This document shows positions 1 to 7,813 of a stretch of DNA of 64,000 nt, in pieces. The DNA is taken from positions 372,001-436,000 of the forward strand of contig CAWGGV010000008.1 in assembly GCA_963822255.1 (NCBI GenBank), in the 5' to 3' direction. Each line of letters begins with the position of its first letter. Positions within the stretch are counted from its first letter, which is position 1. This DNA is from UBA7803 sp963822255. Its GTDB lineage: Bacteria; Pseudomonadota; Gammaproteobacteria; Pseudomonadales; Azotimanducaceae. The translations under genes were made by a program, and so were the position numbers. The notes under the pieces were generated by a model. That model made no database searches and was not told the DNA's origin. It saw only the letters and a program-made list of their open reading frames with translations.

Positions 1-151
1 GTACCCTGGCCGCCTGATCCCAGTCGCCCGCGGTCACCGCTTCGAAGAACGGCACCAGCTCCAGCGCACAGCCGGTGGCCTGGGCGAAGTGCTCCTGAAT
101 CGGCCGGACGGGAGACGTGCCGAACAGTCTGGCGATGTAGTCGCTGGGCAT
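1..151 (-). CDS. DUF47/TIGR00153-family protein (PhoU-like), N-terminal part only
   Basis: The window edge cuts this gene; only the first 50 codons are present. The reverse strand starts ATG at 151 and reads MPSDYIARLFGTSPVRPIQE, then a Phe-Phe-Glu-Ala stretch. The short start ending in LFGxSPxxPLQEH and the following ELxPFFEA are typical of TIGR00153 (DUF47) proteins, PhoU-like helical proteins often encoded next to Pit-type phosphate transporters. If that holds here, a transporter gene should lie to the left, outside the window. The gene is divergent from the aldehyde dehydrogenase, with 130 bp between them. The family call rests on the N-terminus alone. Confidence 0.7.
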   Translation of the reverse strand, partial: MPSDYIARLFGTSPVRPIQEHFAQATGCALELVPFFEAVTAGDWDQAARV

Positions 152-281
152 GGGACCTGTCGCGCGCAACGAGGCCGACAGTGTACCTGTCCAGGCAAGC
201 GGATGCATGGCAGACGGCGCGGCGCGCTGGTATACGCATTGCACCCTCGGCGATCCAGCAGGAATTGCGAGGTGCTCCATC

Positions 282-1787
282 ATGACGACCCAACAGCAGC
301 CACCGGGCGGACCATACGGCAGCTTCGATCAGCAATGGGTAGGCGGCAAATCGCGGCCAGGCCGCGGCGAGCGAACCATTACCGATCGCGACCCCTACAG
401 CGGCGAGGTGCTGCTGGAGATCGCCTCCGCCAGCGCGGACGACGTGGACGACGCCTACCGCACCGCCGACTGCGAGCGCCGGGAATGGAGCCAGGCACTG
501 CCGTCGCAACGCGCCGAAGTCATGCGCAGCGCCGCAGAGATCATGGAGGTACGACGCGACGAGATCGTCGACTGGCTCATCGAAGAGGCCGGCAGCACAC
601 GCATAAAAGCCGAGCTCGAATGGTCGGCGGCCCACGCCGTGATGCTCGAGGCCGCCATCGTCCCGTACCGCATAGAGGGCCACATACTGCCGTCGGACGT
701 ACCGGGCAAGGAATGCCGCGTCATCCGCCAGCCGGTCGGCGTCGTCGGCATCATCAGCCCGTGGAACTGGCCGCTGCAGCTCAGCAACCGCTCGGTGGCG
801 CCCGCCTTGGCGGTGGGCAACGGCGTGGTTCTGAAGCCTGCCAGCGACACTCCGGTCACCGGCGGCCTGCTGCTCGCCAGGATCTTCGAAGAAGCCGGCC
901 TGCCGCCGGGTGTGCTCAACGTGGTCGTCGGCTCGGGCAGCGAAATCGGCGATCCGTTCGTCTGCCATGCCACGCCTCGGGTGATCTCCTTCACCGGATC
1001 CACCCCGGTCGGCCGCCACATCGCTGAACTCGCGACCAAGTCCGCGATCATCAAGCGCGTCGAGCTCGAGCTCGGCGGCAATTCGCCGTTCGTGGTGCTG
1101 GACGACGCCGACCTCGAGCAGGCGGTGGAGTCCGCCGTGTTCGGCAAGTTCCTGCACCAGGGCCAGATCTGCATGATCGCCAACCGCTTCATCGTTGACC
1201 GCAAGGTCTACGACGACTTCATCGACAGCTTCGCCGAGCGGGTACGTCGCCTCGGGGTCGGCGACCCGCGGGACCCCGATACCCTGGTAGGCCCGATCAT
1301 CAACGAGAAGCAGCTCGACCGGCTGCGCGAGCGGATCGACGACGCCCGCGCCAGCGGCGCGCGCGAAATTCTAGGTGGCGACGCCGAGGGGCTAGTGCTG
1401 CCGCCGCACGTGTTCGCCGACGTCGACAATCAGTCGCTGCTCGCCAGGGAGGAGATTTTCGGCCCGGTGGCGCCTATCATCCCCGCAGCGGACGAGCAGG
1501 AAGCGCTCCGGCTTGCCAACGCCACCAGCTTCGGCCTGTCGAGCTGTGTCTTCGGCGGCGACGTGGAGCGCGCCACCCGTTTTGCGGAACAGCTGGAGGC
1601 TGGCATGGCCCACGTCAACGACCACACCGTCAACGATCTGCCCAACAACCCCTTCGGCGGGGAAAAGAACTCCGGCATCGGCCGTTTCGGCGGCCACTGG
1701 GCGGTGGACGCGTTCACCAGCGACAAGTGGCTCACGGTGCAGCACGTGCCGCGGCCGCGGCCGAAGAGCGCAACGGAGCTCACCTAG
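282..1787 (+). CDS. NAD(P)+-dependent aldehyde dehydrogenase
   Basis: A 501-residue ALDH-superfamily enzyme that oxidises an aldehyde to the acid with NAD(P)+ in the cytoplasm. The cofactor-binding SPWNWPL segment, the general base Glu263 in ELGGNSPF and the nucleophile Cys297 in GQICM are all visible, and length is normal for the family. The start at 282 (ATG ACG ACC) is preferred over an in-frame start near 150, because the family N-terminus fits there and the upstream codons run into the divergent gene. The GQICM context resembles aromatic aldehyde dehydrogenases (benzaldehyde or vanillin type), but the substrate cannot be fixed from sequence. Neighbours give no pathway context. Confidence 0.93.
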   Translation: MTTQQQPPGGPYGSFDQQWVGGKSRPGRGERTITDRDPYSGEVLLEIASASADDVDDAYRTADCERREWSQALPSQRAEVMRSAAEIMEVRRDEIVDWLIEEAGSTRIKAELEWSAAHAVMLEAAIVPYRIEGHILPSDVPGKECRVIRQPVGVVGIISPWNWPLQLSNRSVAPALAVGNGVVLKPASDTPVTGGLLLARIFEEAGLPPGVLNVVVGSGSEIGDPFVCHATPRVISFTGSTPVGRHIAELATKSAIIKRVELELGGNSPFVVLDDADLEQAVESAVFGKFLHQGQICMIANRFIVDRKVYDDFIDSFAERVRRLGVGDPRDPDTLVGPIINEKQLDRLRERIDDARASGAREILGGDAEGLVLPPHVFADVDNQSLLAREEIFGPVAPIIPAADEQEALRLANATSFGLSSCVFGGDVERATRFAEQLEAGMAHVNDHTVNDLPNNPFGGEKNSGIGRFGGHWAVDAFTSDKWLTVQHVPRPRPKSATELT

Positions 1788-1844
1788 CGATGGGAAATCG
1801 GCCCGATAGCAAAGCAAGGGTGACAAAGCAATGGTGACAGGGCG

Positions 1845-2321
1845 ATGGTGATCGGTCGCCTGCCCCGTGTGCTGCTCGCCGCAGCGGGGGCGGCATCCTT
1901 GGCCTACGCCGCGTTCCGGGCACGGCAGCCGGCCACCCTCACCCGAACATGCAGCCTGGAATCGCTGGCGGGCGACCTGGCGGGCTGGCTGCCGAAGTTG
2001 CCGTATCTGCCGTACATCCGCATCGAGTTGTCGGTGAGCGGGGATTTTCTCCAGATCACGGGCGACGGCGAAACCGTCGACGTCGATCTGCCGCAGGTCA
2101 CCGCCCGCCAGCGCGGCCTGGCGCCGACGTTCCGCCAGGCCTGCGCGGATGCCGGCGTCGAGACTCTCGAGGTGCGCGGCAGCGACGGCGGCCGGCGGCT
2201 GCGCTGCGCGCTCCCGGCAGAGCCACGGATGGTCGCCCGAGTGCTCGAGCGCCTGCTCATTGCGCTCTACGATGCCGGCCCGGCCACCGAGCTGCTCGCC
2301 GCCGTGCCGAGCCGCGGCTGA
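1845..2321 (+). CDS. Conserved hypothetical protein with N-terminal membrane anchor
   Basis: A 158-residue protein of unknown function. The first ~22 residues are hydrophobic (LLAAAGAASLAYAAF), so it is probably membrane-anchored or exported. The rest is soluble-looking, with a compact alternating stretch around residues 55-90 (IELSVSGDFLQITGDGETV). No cysteines or catalytic motif suggest an enzyme. It sits 57 bp after the aldehyde dehydrogenase and 23 bp before the next small gene on the same strand, so the three may be co-transcribed. Codon use matches the surroundings. The ATG at 1845 is the most upstream that keeps the hydrophobic N-terminus intact. Confidence 0.6.
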   Translation: MVIGRLPRVLLAAAGAASLAYAAFRARQPATLTRTCSLESLAGDLAGWLPKLPYLPYIRIELSVSGDFLQITGDGETVDVDLPQVTARQRGLAPTFRQACADAGVETLEVRGSDGGRRLRCALPAEPRMVARVLERLLIALYDAGPATELLAAVPSRG

Positions 2322-2344
2322 ACGCAGCACCAGAGAGTGTTCTC

Positions 2345-2617
2345 ATGAAGCACGCGACGTCGGCAACCCTCGACGCCCTCGCCGGCATGCTCGACCGCGT
2401 CAGACGATTGCCCGGACTGCACGAGGTGAAACCTGGCGTGTTCTATCGAAAATCCCGAGCGTTCCTGCACTTTCACGAGGACGGCGGAGAGGTCTACGCA
2501 GACGTGCGGCTCGGCGGCGCCGACTTCGAGCGGATGCGCTGCACCGGGAAGCGCGAGCAGGCGGCACTGGTGACGGCCATTGGCAGGTGGCTGAAGGAAG
2601 CCGGCAGCGCGCGGTAA
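2345..2617 (+). CDS. Small conserved hypothetical protein (90 aa)
   Basis: A 90-residue soluble protein starting ATG AAG CAC at 2345. It has a helix-like N-terminus followed by a beta-rich centre (VKPGVFYRKSRAFLHFHEDG, then VYADVRLGG) and a C-terminal helix. This is the look of a small alpha/beta protein of the YjbR/MmcQ or DUF1801 kind, but I cannot assign a family with confidence. The gene converges on bfr with only 10 bp between the stop codons. A longer in-frame ORF to 1949 overlaps the preceding gene and is not a credible start. Confidence 0.6.
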   Translation: MKHATSATLDALAGMLDRVRRLPGLHEVKPGVFYRKSRAFLHFHEDGGEVYADVRLGGADFERMRCTGKREQAALVTAIGRWLKEAGSAR

Positions 2618-2633
2618 GGCTGGCCCTTCAGCC
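2618..2633. terminator. Small hairpin between convergent stop codons
   Basis: GGCTG-GCCCTT-CAGCC forms a 5-bp GC stem with a 6-nt loop. It lies between the stop of the 90-aa gene and the stop of bfr, overlapping the latter by 6 bp. There is no T-run on either side, so intrinsic termination is only a possibility. Confidence 0.3.
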
Positions 2634-3101
2634 GCTCATCTGCGACTGCAGATAATTCTGCAGCCCCGTCCGATCCATCAGCGCGAGCTGGGTCTCGAGC
2701 CAGTCGACGTGCTCTTCTTCCGCGGCCAGGATGGACTGAAACAGAGCCCGGCTCACGTAGTCGCCGACTCTCTCGGCGTGGGCGATGGCTTCCCGGAGCA
2801 GCGGCAGGCCCTCGATCTCGAGCTTCAGGTCGCATTCGAGCATTTCCTTCACCCCCTCGCCCACGTAGAGCTTGCCCAGGTCCTGCAGATTCGGCAGCCC
2901 CTCGAGGAACAAGATGCGCTCCATCAGCGCGTCCGCGTGCTTCATCTCGTCGATGGACTCGTCGCGCTCCTTCCCGGCCAGCCGGCCCAGGCCCATGTTG
3001 TCCAGCATCTTCGCGTGCAGGAAGTATTGGTTGATGGCGGTGAGCTCGTTCTTCAGCACCCGGTTGAGATAGCCGACAACGTCTTTATCGAGTGTTTTCA
3101 T
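2628..3101 (-). CDS. bfr: Bacterioferritin
   Basis: A 157-residue heme-containing ferritin that oxidises Fe(II) and stores it as a mineral in a 24-subunit shell. The ferroxidase ligands line up with E. coli Bfr: Glu19, Glu52, His55, Glu95, Glu128 and His131. The heme-ligating methionine is Met53 in DESIDEMKHAD. The N-terminus (KTLDKDVVGYLNRVLKNELT) and C-terminus (WLETQLALMDRTGLQNYL) are complete and length is standard. It is transcribed divergently from bfd, the ferredoxin that releases its iron, across a 215-bp AT-rich gap with a Fur-like site. Because all ferroxidase and heme ligands are present, this is the catalytic type of subunit. Confidence 0.97.
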   Translation of the reverse strand: MKTLDKDVVGYLNRVLKNELTAINQYFLHAKMLDNMGLGRLAGKERDESIDEMKHADALMERILFLEGLPNLQDLGKLYVGEGVKEMLECDLKLEIEGLPLLREAIAHAERVGDYVSRALFQSILAAEEEHVDWLETQLALMDRTGLQNYLQSQMSG

Positions 3102-3268
3102 GGTGCCTTTCCCTGCTGGATGCGGTGAGATATATGAATACTAATTGAGTTTTACGTCGCAAGCTATTGAAATTAAAGTTATCCTTAGCCTATAAATCAC
3201 ATTAACATTCGCGGTCCACAATTCGCGAGTCCTGAAATCCGCTGTCATGCAATATGGGTGTTGCTATC

Positions 3269-3287
3269 GAGAATGATTTGCATTTAA
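3269..3287. promoter_or_regulatory. Fur-box-like operator
   Basis: GAGAATGATTTGCATTTAA matches the 19-bp Fur consensus at 12 positions, including the core GAxAATGAT half and the CATT of the other half. It lies 30 bp upstream of the bfd start, in the AT-rich gap between bfr and bfd. Fur repression of bfd under iron-replete conditions is well known in gammaproteobacteria, so iron control of this pair is likely. Confidence 0.55.
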
Positions 3288-3316
3288 ATCCGCACTGTTG
3301 TCGTAGAGGATATGCC

Positions 3317-3502
3317 ATGTTCGTGTGTGTCTGCCACGCCGTGACCGATCGTGAGATTCGCGAAGCCGTGGAGCGCGGTGTCGCCGACGTGGATCAGCTT
3401 GAAGAGCTGTACGGGGTCGGCAGCGGTTGCGGGTCCTGCCGGGTCATGGCACAGCAGATCGTCGACGCGCACATGATCGAGTCTCAGTGCTACGCGGCCT
3501 GA
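3317..3502 (+). CDS. bfd: Bacterioferritin-associated ferredoxin
   Basis: A 61-residue BFD-type [2Fe-2S] protein. The cluster ligands are Cys4 and Cys6 (MFVCVC) and Cys38 and Cys41 (CGSC), the spacing of the BFD domain fold. It passes electrons to bacterioferritin so that stored Fe(III) can be reduced and released. The start at 3317 gives the canonical N-terminus; an in-frame upstream ATG at 3254 would add 21 unrelated residues and cover the Fur-like site. Divergent from bfr and followed two bases later by a DUF427 gene that may share its transcript. Confidence 0.95.
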   Translation: MFVCVCHAVTDREIREAVERGVADVDQLEELYGVGSGCGSCRVMAQQIVDAHMIESQCYAA

Positions 3503-3504
3503 GC

Positions 3505-3888
3505 ATGAGCAACGCCCCCGGCTTCTCCCGCCACCCCGACCATCGCGTGGTCGTCACCCGAAGCCCGCACCATGTGCGCGTGCTGGTGGGCGACGCGTTG
3601 CTCGCCGACTCACGGGCAGCCTTCAAGGTGGAAGAGAGCCGCCACGATCCGGTGTGGTACCTGCCCCCGGAGGACGTCGAAGGTCATCTGCTGGTCGCCA
3701 CCGCAACCACCAGCTACTGCCCTTTCAAGGGCCACGCCAGCTATTTCAGCGTGGAGGTCGGTGACCGGACGGTCGAAGACGCGGCGTGGGCCTATCTGAC
3801 GCCGTTCGACGAGTGCCGGGCCCTCGCCGGCTACTACGCCTTCTATCCGGATCGCGTCACCATCGAAGTGGACGGTCAACGGCCCTGA
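3505..3888 (+). CDS. DUF427 domain-containing protein
   Basis: A 127-residue DUF427 protein. The family pattern is visible: an N-terminal VRVLVGDALLADSRAAFKV strand pair, the middle PVWYLPPEDV and the signature CPFKGHASYFSV with its conserved Cys and His, then AAWAYLTPFDE and a C-terminal YYAFYPDRV. The family is small, beta-rich and biochemically uncharacterised. It begins two bases after the bfd stop, which suggests translational coupling. It overlaps the 3' end of the convergent enoyl-CoA hydratase by 13 bp. Confidence 0.9.
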   Translation: MSNAPGFSRHPDHRVVVTRSPHHVRVLVGDALLADSRAAFKVEESRHDPVWYLPPEDVEGHLLVATATTSYCPFKGHASYFSVEVGDRTVEDAAWAYLTPFDECRALAGYYAFYPDRVTIEVDGQRP

Positions 3889-4661
3889 TAGACCGGCGTC
3901 CGCTTCTCCAGGAATGCCCGCACCCCTTCTTTCGAGTCTTCGGTCTGCCGGAGCCGAGTGATCTGCTCGATGGCCCAGGCGCCGGTGTCCCGCCAGTCGG
4001 GCTCGAGGGTGCGGCGAAGGCCCGCTTTGAGCGCCTGCACGGCGAGCGGTGGGTTGCCGGCGATCTTGCCGGCCAGCTCGAGCGCTGAGCTCATGAGGGC
4101 GTCCGCCGGAACCACGCGCGATACCAGACCGATCTCTTTGGCTGTGGCGGCATCGATGATCTCGCCGGTGAACAGCAGCTCCGCTGCCCGCTCACGGCCG
4201 ACGAGCTGCGCCAGACGGCCGAGGCCGGGGGCGTCGCAGCACAGGCCGCGCACCACGAACAGCTCGCCGAAACGCGCCTGCTCCGAGGCAACACGAATGT
4301 CGGCCATGAGCGCGAGCTCCATGCCCCAGCCGACTGCCGCGCCGTTCACCGCCGCGATCACCGGAATGTCGGTGTACAGCAGCGCGTCCGCCGCCGGCGT
4401 CAGCCCGCCGGTGCGCCGCGCTCGCTCACGGAACCCCTCCGGCGGCGGCGCCCCGCCGCCGAGGATCTCTTTCACGTCGTCGCCCGCGCAGAAGGCGCGC
4501 CCGCGGCCGGTGATGACCAGCGCCCGCGCGGTCGATCCGCGCACCGCGTCTTCCAACTCGGCGTACAGCTGGTAGTTCAGGGAGTTCATCGCCTCGGGGC
4601 GGTTCAAGGTGATCACGCCCACGTGATCCTGAACGTCGTAGTCGAGCACCGATTCGGACAT
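3876..4661 (-). CDS. Enoyl-CoA hydratase/isomerase family protein
   Basis: A 261-residue crotonase-fold enzyme acting on acyl-CoA thioesters. The oxyanion-hole segments are RAFCAGDDVKEIL near residues 55-67 and VNGAAVGWGMELALMADI near 108-125. The second catalytic glutamate seen in classical hydratases is not evident, so the exact reaction (hydration, isomerisation or hydrolysis) is open. The start at 4661 is preceded by an AGGATGAAG ribosome-binding site; an upstream in-frame ATG would extend through the operator. It is divergent from the selenoprotein gene and shares the palindromic control region with it. Substrate is unknown. Confidence 0.9.
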   Translation of the reverse strand: MSESVLDYDVQDHVGVITLNRPEAMNSLNYQLYAELEDAVRGSTARALVITGRGRAFCAGDDVKEILGGGAPPPEGFRERARRTGGLTPAADALLYTDIPVIAAVNGAAVGWGMELALMADIRVASEQARFGELFVVRGLCCDAPGLGRLAQLVGRERAAELLFTGEIIDAATAKEIGLVSRVVPADALMSSALELAGKIAGNPPLAVQALKAGLRRTLEPDWRDTGAWAIEQITRLRQTEDSKEGVRAFLEKRTPVYQGR

Positions 4662-4692
4662 TACTTCATCCTGCCGCAAAGAAGCCGTCATC

Positions 4693-4718
4693 ATACCGAG
4701 TCTGGTATCGTTCGTACC
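4693..4718. promoter_or_regulatory. Palindromic operator-like site at the start of the selenoprotein gene
   Basis: ATACC-GAGTCT-GGTAT (4693-4708) is a perfect 5-bp inverted repeat with a 6-bp spacer. A third half-site follows as GGTA-TCGTTCG-TACC (4704-4718), ending directly at the ATG of the selenoprotein gene. It lies in the 57-bp gap between two divergent genes, so a bound regulator (TetR-like in style) could control both. It also means the selenoprotein ATG has no clear Shine-Dalgarno sequence and may be leaderless. Confidence 0.45.
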
Positions 4719-5609
4719 ATGAATGAGCCCGTCGACTATATCGATCGCACCCGAAAGCAATACGCGGCGCTTGGGTATCCGCCGTACCGCTGGGTGCACA
4801 ACGACGATCAGCCGCCCTTCACGCCCCTGGCGAAGCCCCTCAACCGTTGCCGGGTGGGGCTGGTGGCCTCAGGAGGCGTGTACGTGAAAGGCCAGGTGGC
4901 TTTTCACTTCAAGGACGACACCAGCTTTCGCGCCGTGCCCCGCGACGTGGACTACCGGAACCTTCGGATCACCCACTTCGCCTACGACCTCACCGACGCG
5001 CGCGCCGACCCCAACGTCGTCTTTCCCCTCGAGACGCTGAACGACCTCGCCAGGAACGGGCGCATCGGCGAGGTCGGCCCCCGTGCCTACACGTTCATGG
5101 GCGGCATTTATTCGTCCCGCCGCGTGCAGGCGGAGCTCGCACCTGCCATCGCCGAGCGGCTCGAGAACGACGAAGTGGACGTCGCCATCCTGGTGCCTGT
5201 CTGACCCGTTTGTCACCAGTCCGTGGGACTGGTCGCCCGGGAAGTGGAGCAGCGAGGCATCGCCACCGTGTGTCTCTCCAGCGCCTACAGCATCACCGCG
5301 GCGGTGAAACCGCCGCGCGCGGTGTTCATCGACTTTCCCCTCGGTCACACCGCCGGCAAACGCGGTGACAAAGCGCTGCAGCGGCGCATCATGATCGACA
5401 CGCTGTCGGCCCTCGACGGCATTCAGCAACCGGGCAGCATCCGCGCCCTGCCCTATCGCTGGGCGGACGACGAAGACTGGAAGCGCGGCGTCATGCGCCC
5501 GCCCAGCAACGGCAGCCACGCCGACGACCGCGCGGGTCGAAACGACGAGCCGCAGTATCAATACCCGGAGGACCGGGAAGCTGCGGAACGCACCCTCGAC
5601 GCGCGCTGA
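4719..5609 (+). CDS. Selenoprotein of the glycine/sarcosine/betaine reductase selenoprotein B (GrdB-like) family, Sec162 encoded by UGA
   Basis: A 296-residue protein when the in-frame TGA at 5202-5204 is read as selenocysteine. The frame is open on both sides and the product stays similar to the family across it: VDVAILVPV before, PVCHQSVGLVAREVEQRG after, giving a UPVC redox motif (Sec162, Cys165). Family members I recall have U or C at this spot. A SECIS-like hairpin follows the UGA. GrdB proper uses its selenol to cleave C-N bonds in clostridial glycine reductase, but it is longer (about 430 residues) and needs GrdA/GrdC; none is present here, so the function in this organism is unknown. 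The VASGGVY and FMGGIYSSRR segments fit the family. A standard gene finder would split it into 161- and 128-residue pieces. Neighbours handle acyl-CoA. Confidence 0.88.
5202..5234 (+). promoter_or_regulatory. Sec codon UGA with bacterial SECIS-like hairpin
   Basis: UGA is at 5202-5204. Downstream, ACCAGTCC (5215-5222) pairs perfectly with GGACTGGT (5226-5233), leaving the tight loop GTG. The loop begins with G and lies 18 nt after the UGA, within the spacing usual for bacterial SECIS elements that recruit SelB. The hairpin is inside the coding sequence, as expected for bacteria. Confidence 0.8.
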
Positions 5610-5745
5610 TTTCTGGCCGCTTCGCTGGTTTGTTCGATGCATCCGCCGTCGCCGCCGCACCGATTGCCCGCGCGCTGGTGCCGACCCGCGTCCCCCTGGG
5701 CTTCCACTGCAGCTGGAGACAGGCCGCTGCGGGGGACGCAACGCA

Positions 5746-5773
5746 TTGACGGCCGTCGCGCCAGGACCACAAT
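5746..5773 (+). promoter_or_regulatory. Putative sigma70 promoter of the acyl-CoA ligase
   Basis: TTGACG (5746-5751) and CACAAT (5768-5773) are separated by 16 bp, 30 bp before the ATG at 5804. The -35 matches 5 of 6 and the -10 matches 4 of 6 consensus positions. The remainder of the 5610-5803 gap shows nothing else recognisable. Confidence 0.45.
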
Positions 5774-5803
5774 AGGCAGAAGTCCAGGGGTGGGATCTTC
5801 GTC

Positions 5804-7798
5804 ATGCAGTTCGATTCACTGGCCGAGGCAGCAAGCCATGGTATGGCGCTCGCCTGGCACGCCGCCCGGGCGCCGGAACGTGAAGCGCTCGTCATCGGCG
5901 ATAGCTGCCTCACCTTTGCCGAGCTGAACGCCGCCGCCAATCGGTTCGCCCGCTATCTGCAGGCACATCTCGACCCGGGGGACGGTCTCGCCATCATCAG
6001 CCGCAATCGGCGGGAATTTCCCGAAGCGTACTTCGCCGGCCTGCGCATCGGGGCCTGCCTCACGCCGATCAACTGGCACCTGACCGCCGATGAGATGGCC
6101 TACATCATCGAGGATTGCCGAGCGCGGGCGGTGCTGGTGGACGACGAATTGGGGACCGTGGCCCGCGATCTGCTGCCGGCCATCGCACACCTCGACGCGC
6201 GGATCGCCACAGGCGACGCCGCACCGGGGTACCTGCGTTTCGACGATGTGTGCGGCGGGCAGTCGGCCGCCGACATCCCGGCACCGTTGCTCGGCCGGCA
6301 GATGCTCTACACCTCCGGCACCACCGGCCGGCCCAAGGGTGTGGTCCGTTCGCCCCGGGGCACCTTTCGTCACGCCCGCCGGCACAACCTGCCGGATCAC
6401 GCCCGGGTGCTCTGCACCGGCCCCCTTTACCACGCCGCACCGCTGGCGCAGAACCTGGTGCAACCGCTGCAGCAGGGCAAGACCGTGGTGGTGATGGAAC
6501 GCTTCGATGCGGAACAGGCGCTGGCTCTGATCGAGCGCCACGGCATTACCCATTCCCACATGGTTGCCACCATGTTCCACCGCATGCTGGCGCTCCCCGA
6601 GGATGTGCGCGGCCGCTACGACGTCAGCTCCATCGAGACCATCTGGCACGGCGCGGCGCCGACGCCCGTGCACGTCAAACGCGCCATGATCGAATGGTTG
6701 GGAAACAAGATCGACGAGTACTACGCCGCTACCGAGACCGGCGGCACGGAGATCTCGGCGGCCGAGTGGCTGTCCAGGCCCGGTAGCGTCGGGCGAGCCG
6801 AGGAAGGCCAGGAAATCGCGATACTGGACGAAGCCGGTAACCGTCTGCCGCCGGGCGAGATCGGCACGATCTACTTCGACGCCGAGCGGTCGGGCGGCTT
6901 TCATTATCACGGTGACGAGCAGAAGACCCGCTCCGCCTACCGCGGCTCGCTGTACACGCTCGGCGACCAGGGTTACCTCGACCAGGACGGATACCTGTTC
7001 TTAACCGGCCGCTCGGCAGAGCTCATCATCTCCGGCGGCGTGAACATCTATCCGGCCGAGATCGATGCCGTGCTGCTCATGCATGCCGCGGTGCAGGACG
7101 CCGCCGTGGTCGGTGTGCCCAACGAGGAGTTCGGCGAGGAGGTGAAAGCCGTGGTGGAGGCGAAGCCAGGCGCCGAGCCCGGCGACGCTCTGGGCGCAGA
7201 GCTGATTGCGTTCTGTCGTGAGCGGCTGGCGCACTACAAATGCCCGAAGTCGGTGGATTTCGTCGAACGGCTACCGCGCAGCGACGCCGGCAAGGTGTTC
7301 AGAAAACGGGTGCGGGACGCCTACTGGGGCGGCGTCGCCACGGCCGTGCTCGGCGTTCTCGCAGCGCTTGCCCTGGCGGCGCTCGCCGTCGACTTCTTCT
7401 ACTGTCCGTGCGGCCGGCTTCCCGGCGGCTGGCTGCTGGGTGAGCGCGTCGAGCAGCCGCTGACCGACTGGTCGTTCGCCAATGACGTGCCGCTATGCCA
7501 GGTCCAGGTCGAGACAGGGCCACTGCCCCACTCCGTCAACCTCAACTGCATGGCCTCCGGCGGCAAGCTGTATCTGAGCTGCGCCGGCTGCGACGGCAAG
7601 GTCTGGTCGTCGGCTGCGCTCGCACACCCGGAGGCGCAGCTTCGCCTGGCCGGCAAGGTCTATCCGGTGCGGCTGACCCGGGTGGACGATCCGGCTGAGC
7701 TGGACGCCGCCTGGCGGGCCAGAGCGCAGAAGACCGGACGCGGTCTGGATGCGCCCCGCGAGGACGGCTGGTGGTCGTTTCGCGCAGAGTCGCGCTGA
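5804..7798 (+). CDS. Acyl-CoA ligase (AMP-forming) fused to a membrane segment and a small C-terminal domain
   Basis: A 664-residue fusion. Residues ~1-507 are an ANL-superfamily acyl-CoA synthetase: P-loop-like YTSGTTGRPKGVV near 167-179, the YYAATETGG adenylate motif, LYTLGDQGYLDQDGYLFLTGR, and the catalytic Lys in RSDAGKVFRKR. It activates a carboxylate to acyl-AMP and then acyl-CoA. After YWGG the frame continues without a stop into a hydrophobic helix (~512-530) and a ~135-residue domain with CPCGRLPGG, DWSFANDV, HSVNLNCM and a CxxC-like CAGC. This part resembles stand-alone small anchored proteins I have seen as hypotheticals. Removing one or two bases near the junction does not create a nearby stop, so the fusion is probably real. 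Confidence 0.88.
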   Translation: MQFDSLAEAASHGMALAWHAARAPEREALVIGDSCLTFAELNAAANRFARYLQAHLDPGDGLAIISRNRREFPEAYFAGLRIGACLTPINWHLTADEMAYIIEDCRARAVLVDDELGTVARDLLPAIAHLDARIATGDAAPGYLRFDDVCGGQSAADIPAPLLGRQMLYTSGTTGRPKGVVRSPRGTFRHARRHNLPDHARVLCTGPLYHAAPLAQNLVQPLQQGKTVVVMERFDAEQALALIERHGITHSHMVATMFHRMLALPEDVRGRYDVSSIETIWHGAAPTPVHVKRAMIEWLGNKIDEYYAATETGGTEISAAEWLSRPGSVGRAEEGQEIAILDEAGNRLPPGEIGTIYFDAERSGGFHYHGDEQKTRSAYRGSLYTLGDQGYLDQDGYLFLTGRSAELIISGGVNIYPAEIDAVLLMHAAVQDAAVVGVPNEEFGEEVKAVVEAKPGAEPGDALGAELIAFCRERLAHYKCPKSVDFVERLPRSDAGKVFRKRVRDAYWGGVATAVLGVLAALALAALAVDFFYCPCGRLPGGWLLGERVEQPLTDWSFANDVPLCQVQVETGPLPHSVNLNCMASGGKLYLSCAGCDGKVWSSAALAHPEAQLRLAGKVYPVRLTRVDDPAELDAAWRARAQKTGRGLDAPREDGWWSFRAESR

Positions 7799-7813
7799 GG
7801 CGGGGAACCGCCG

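Noticed and set aside
150..281. Extended N-terminus of the aldehyde dehydrogenase
   Set aside because: The 44 extra residues are not family-like and overlap the start of the divergent DUF47 gene.
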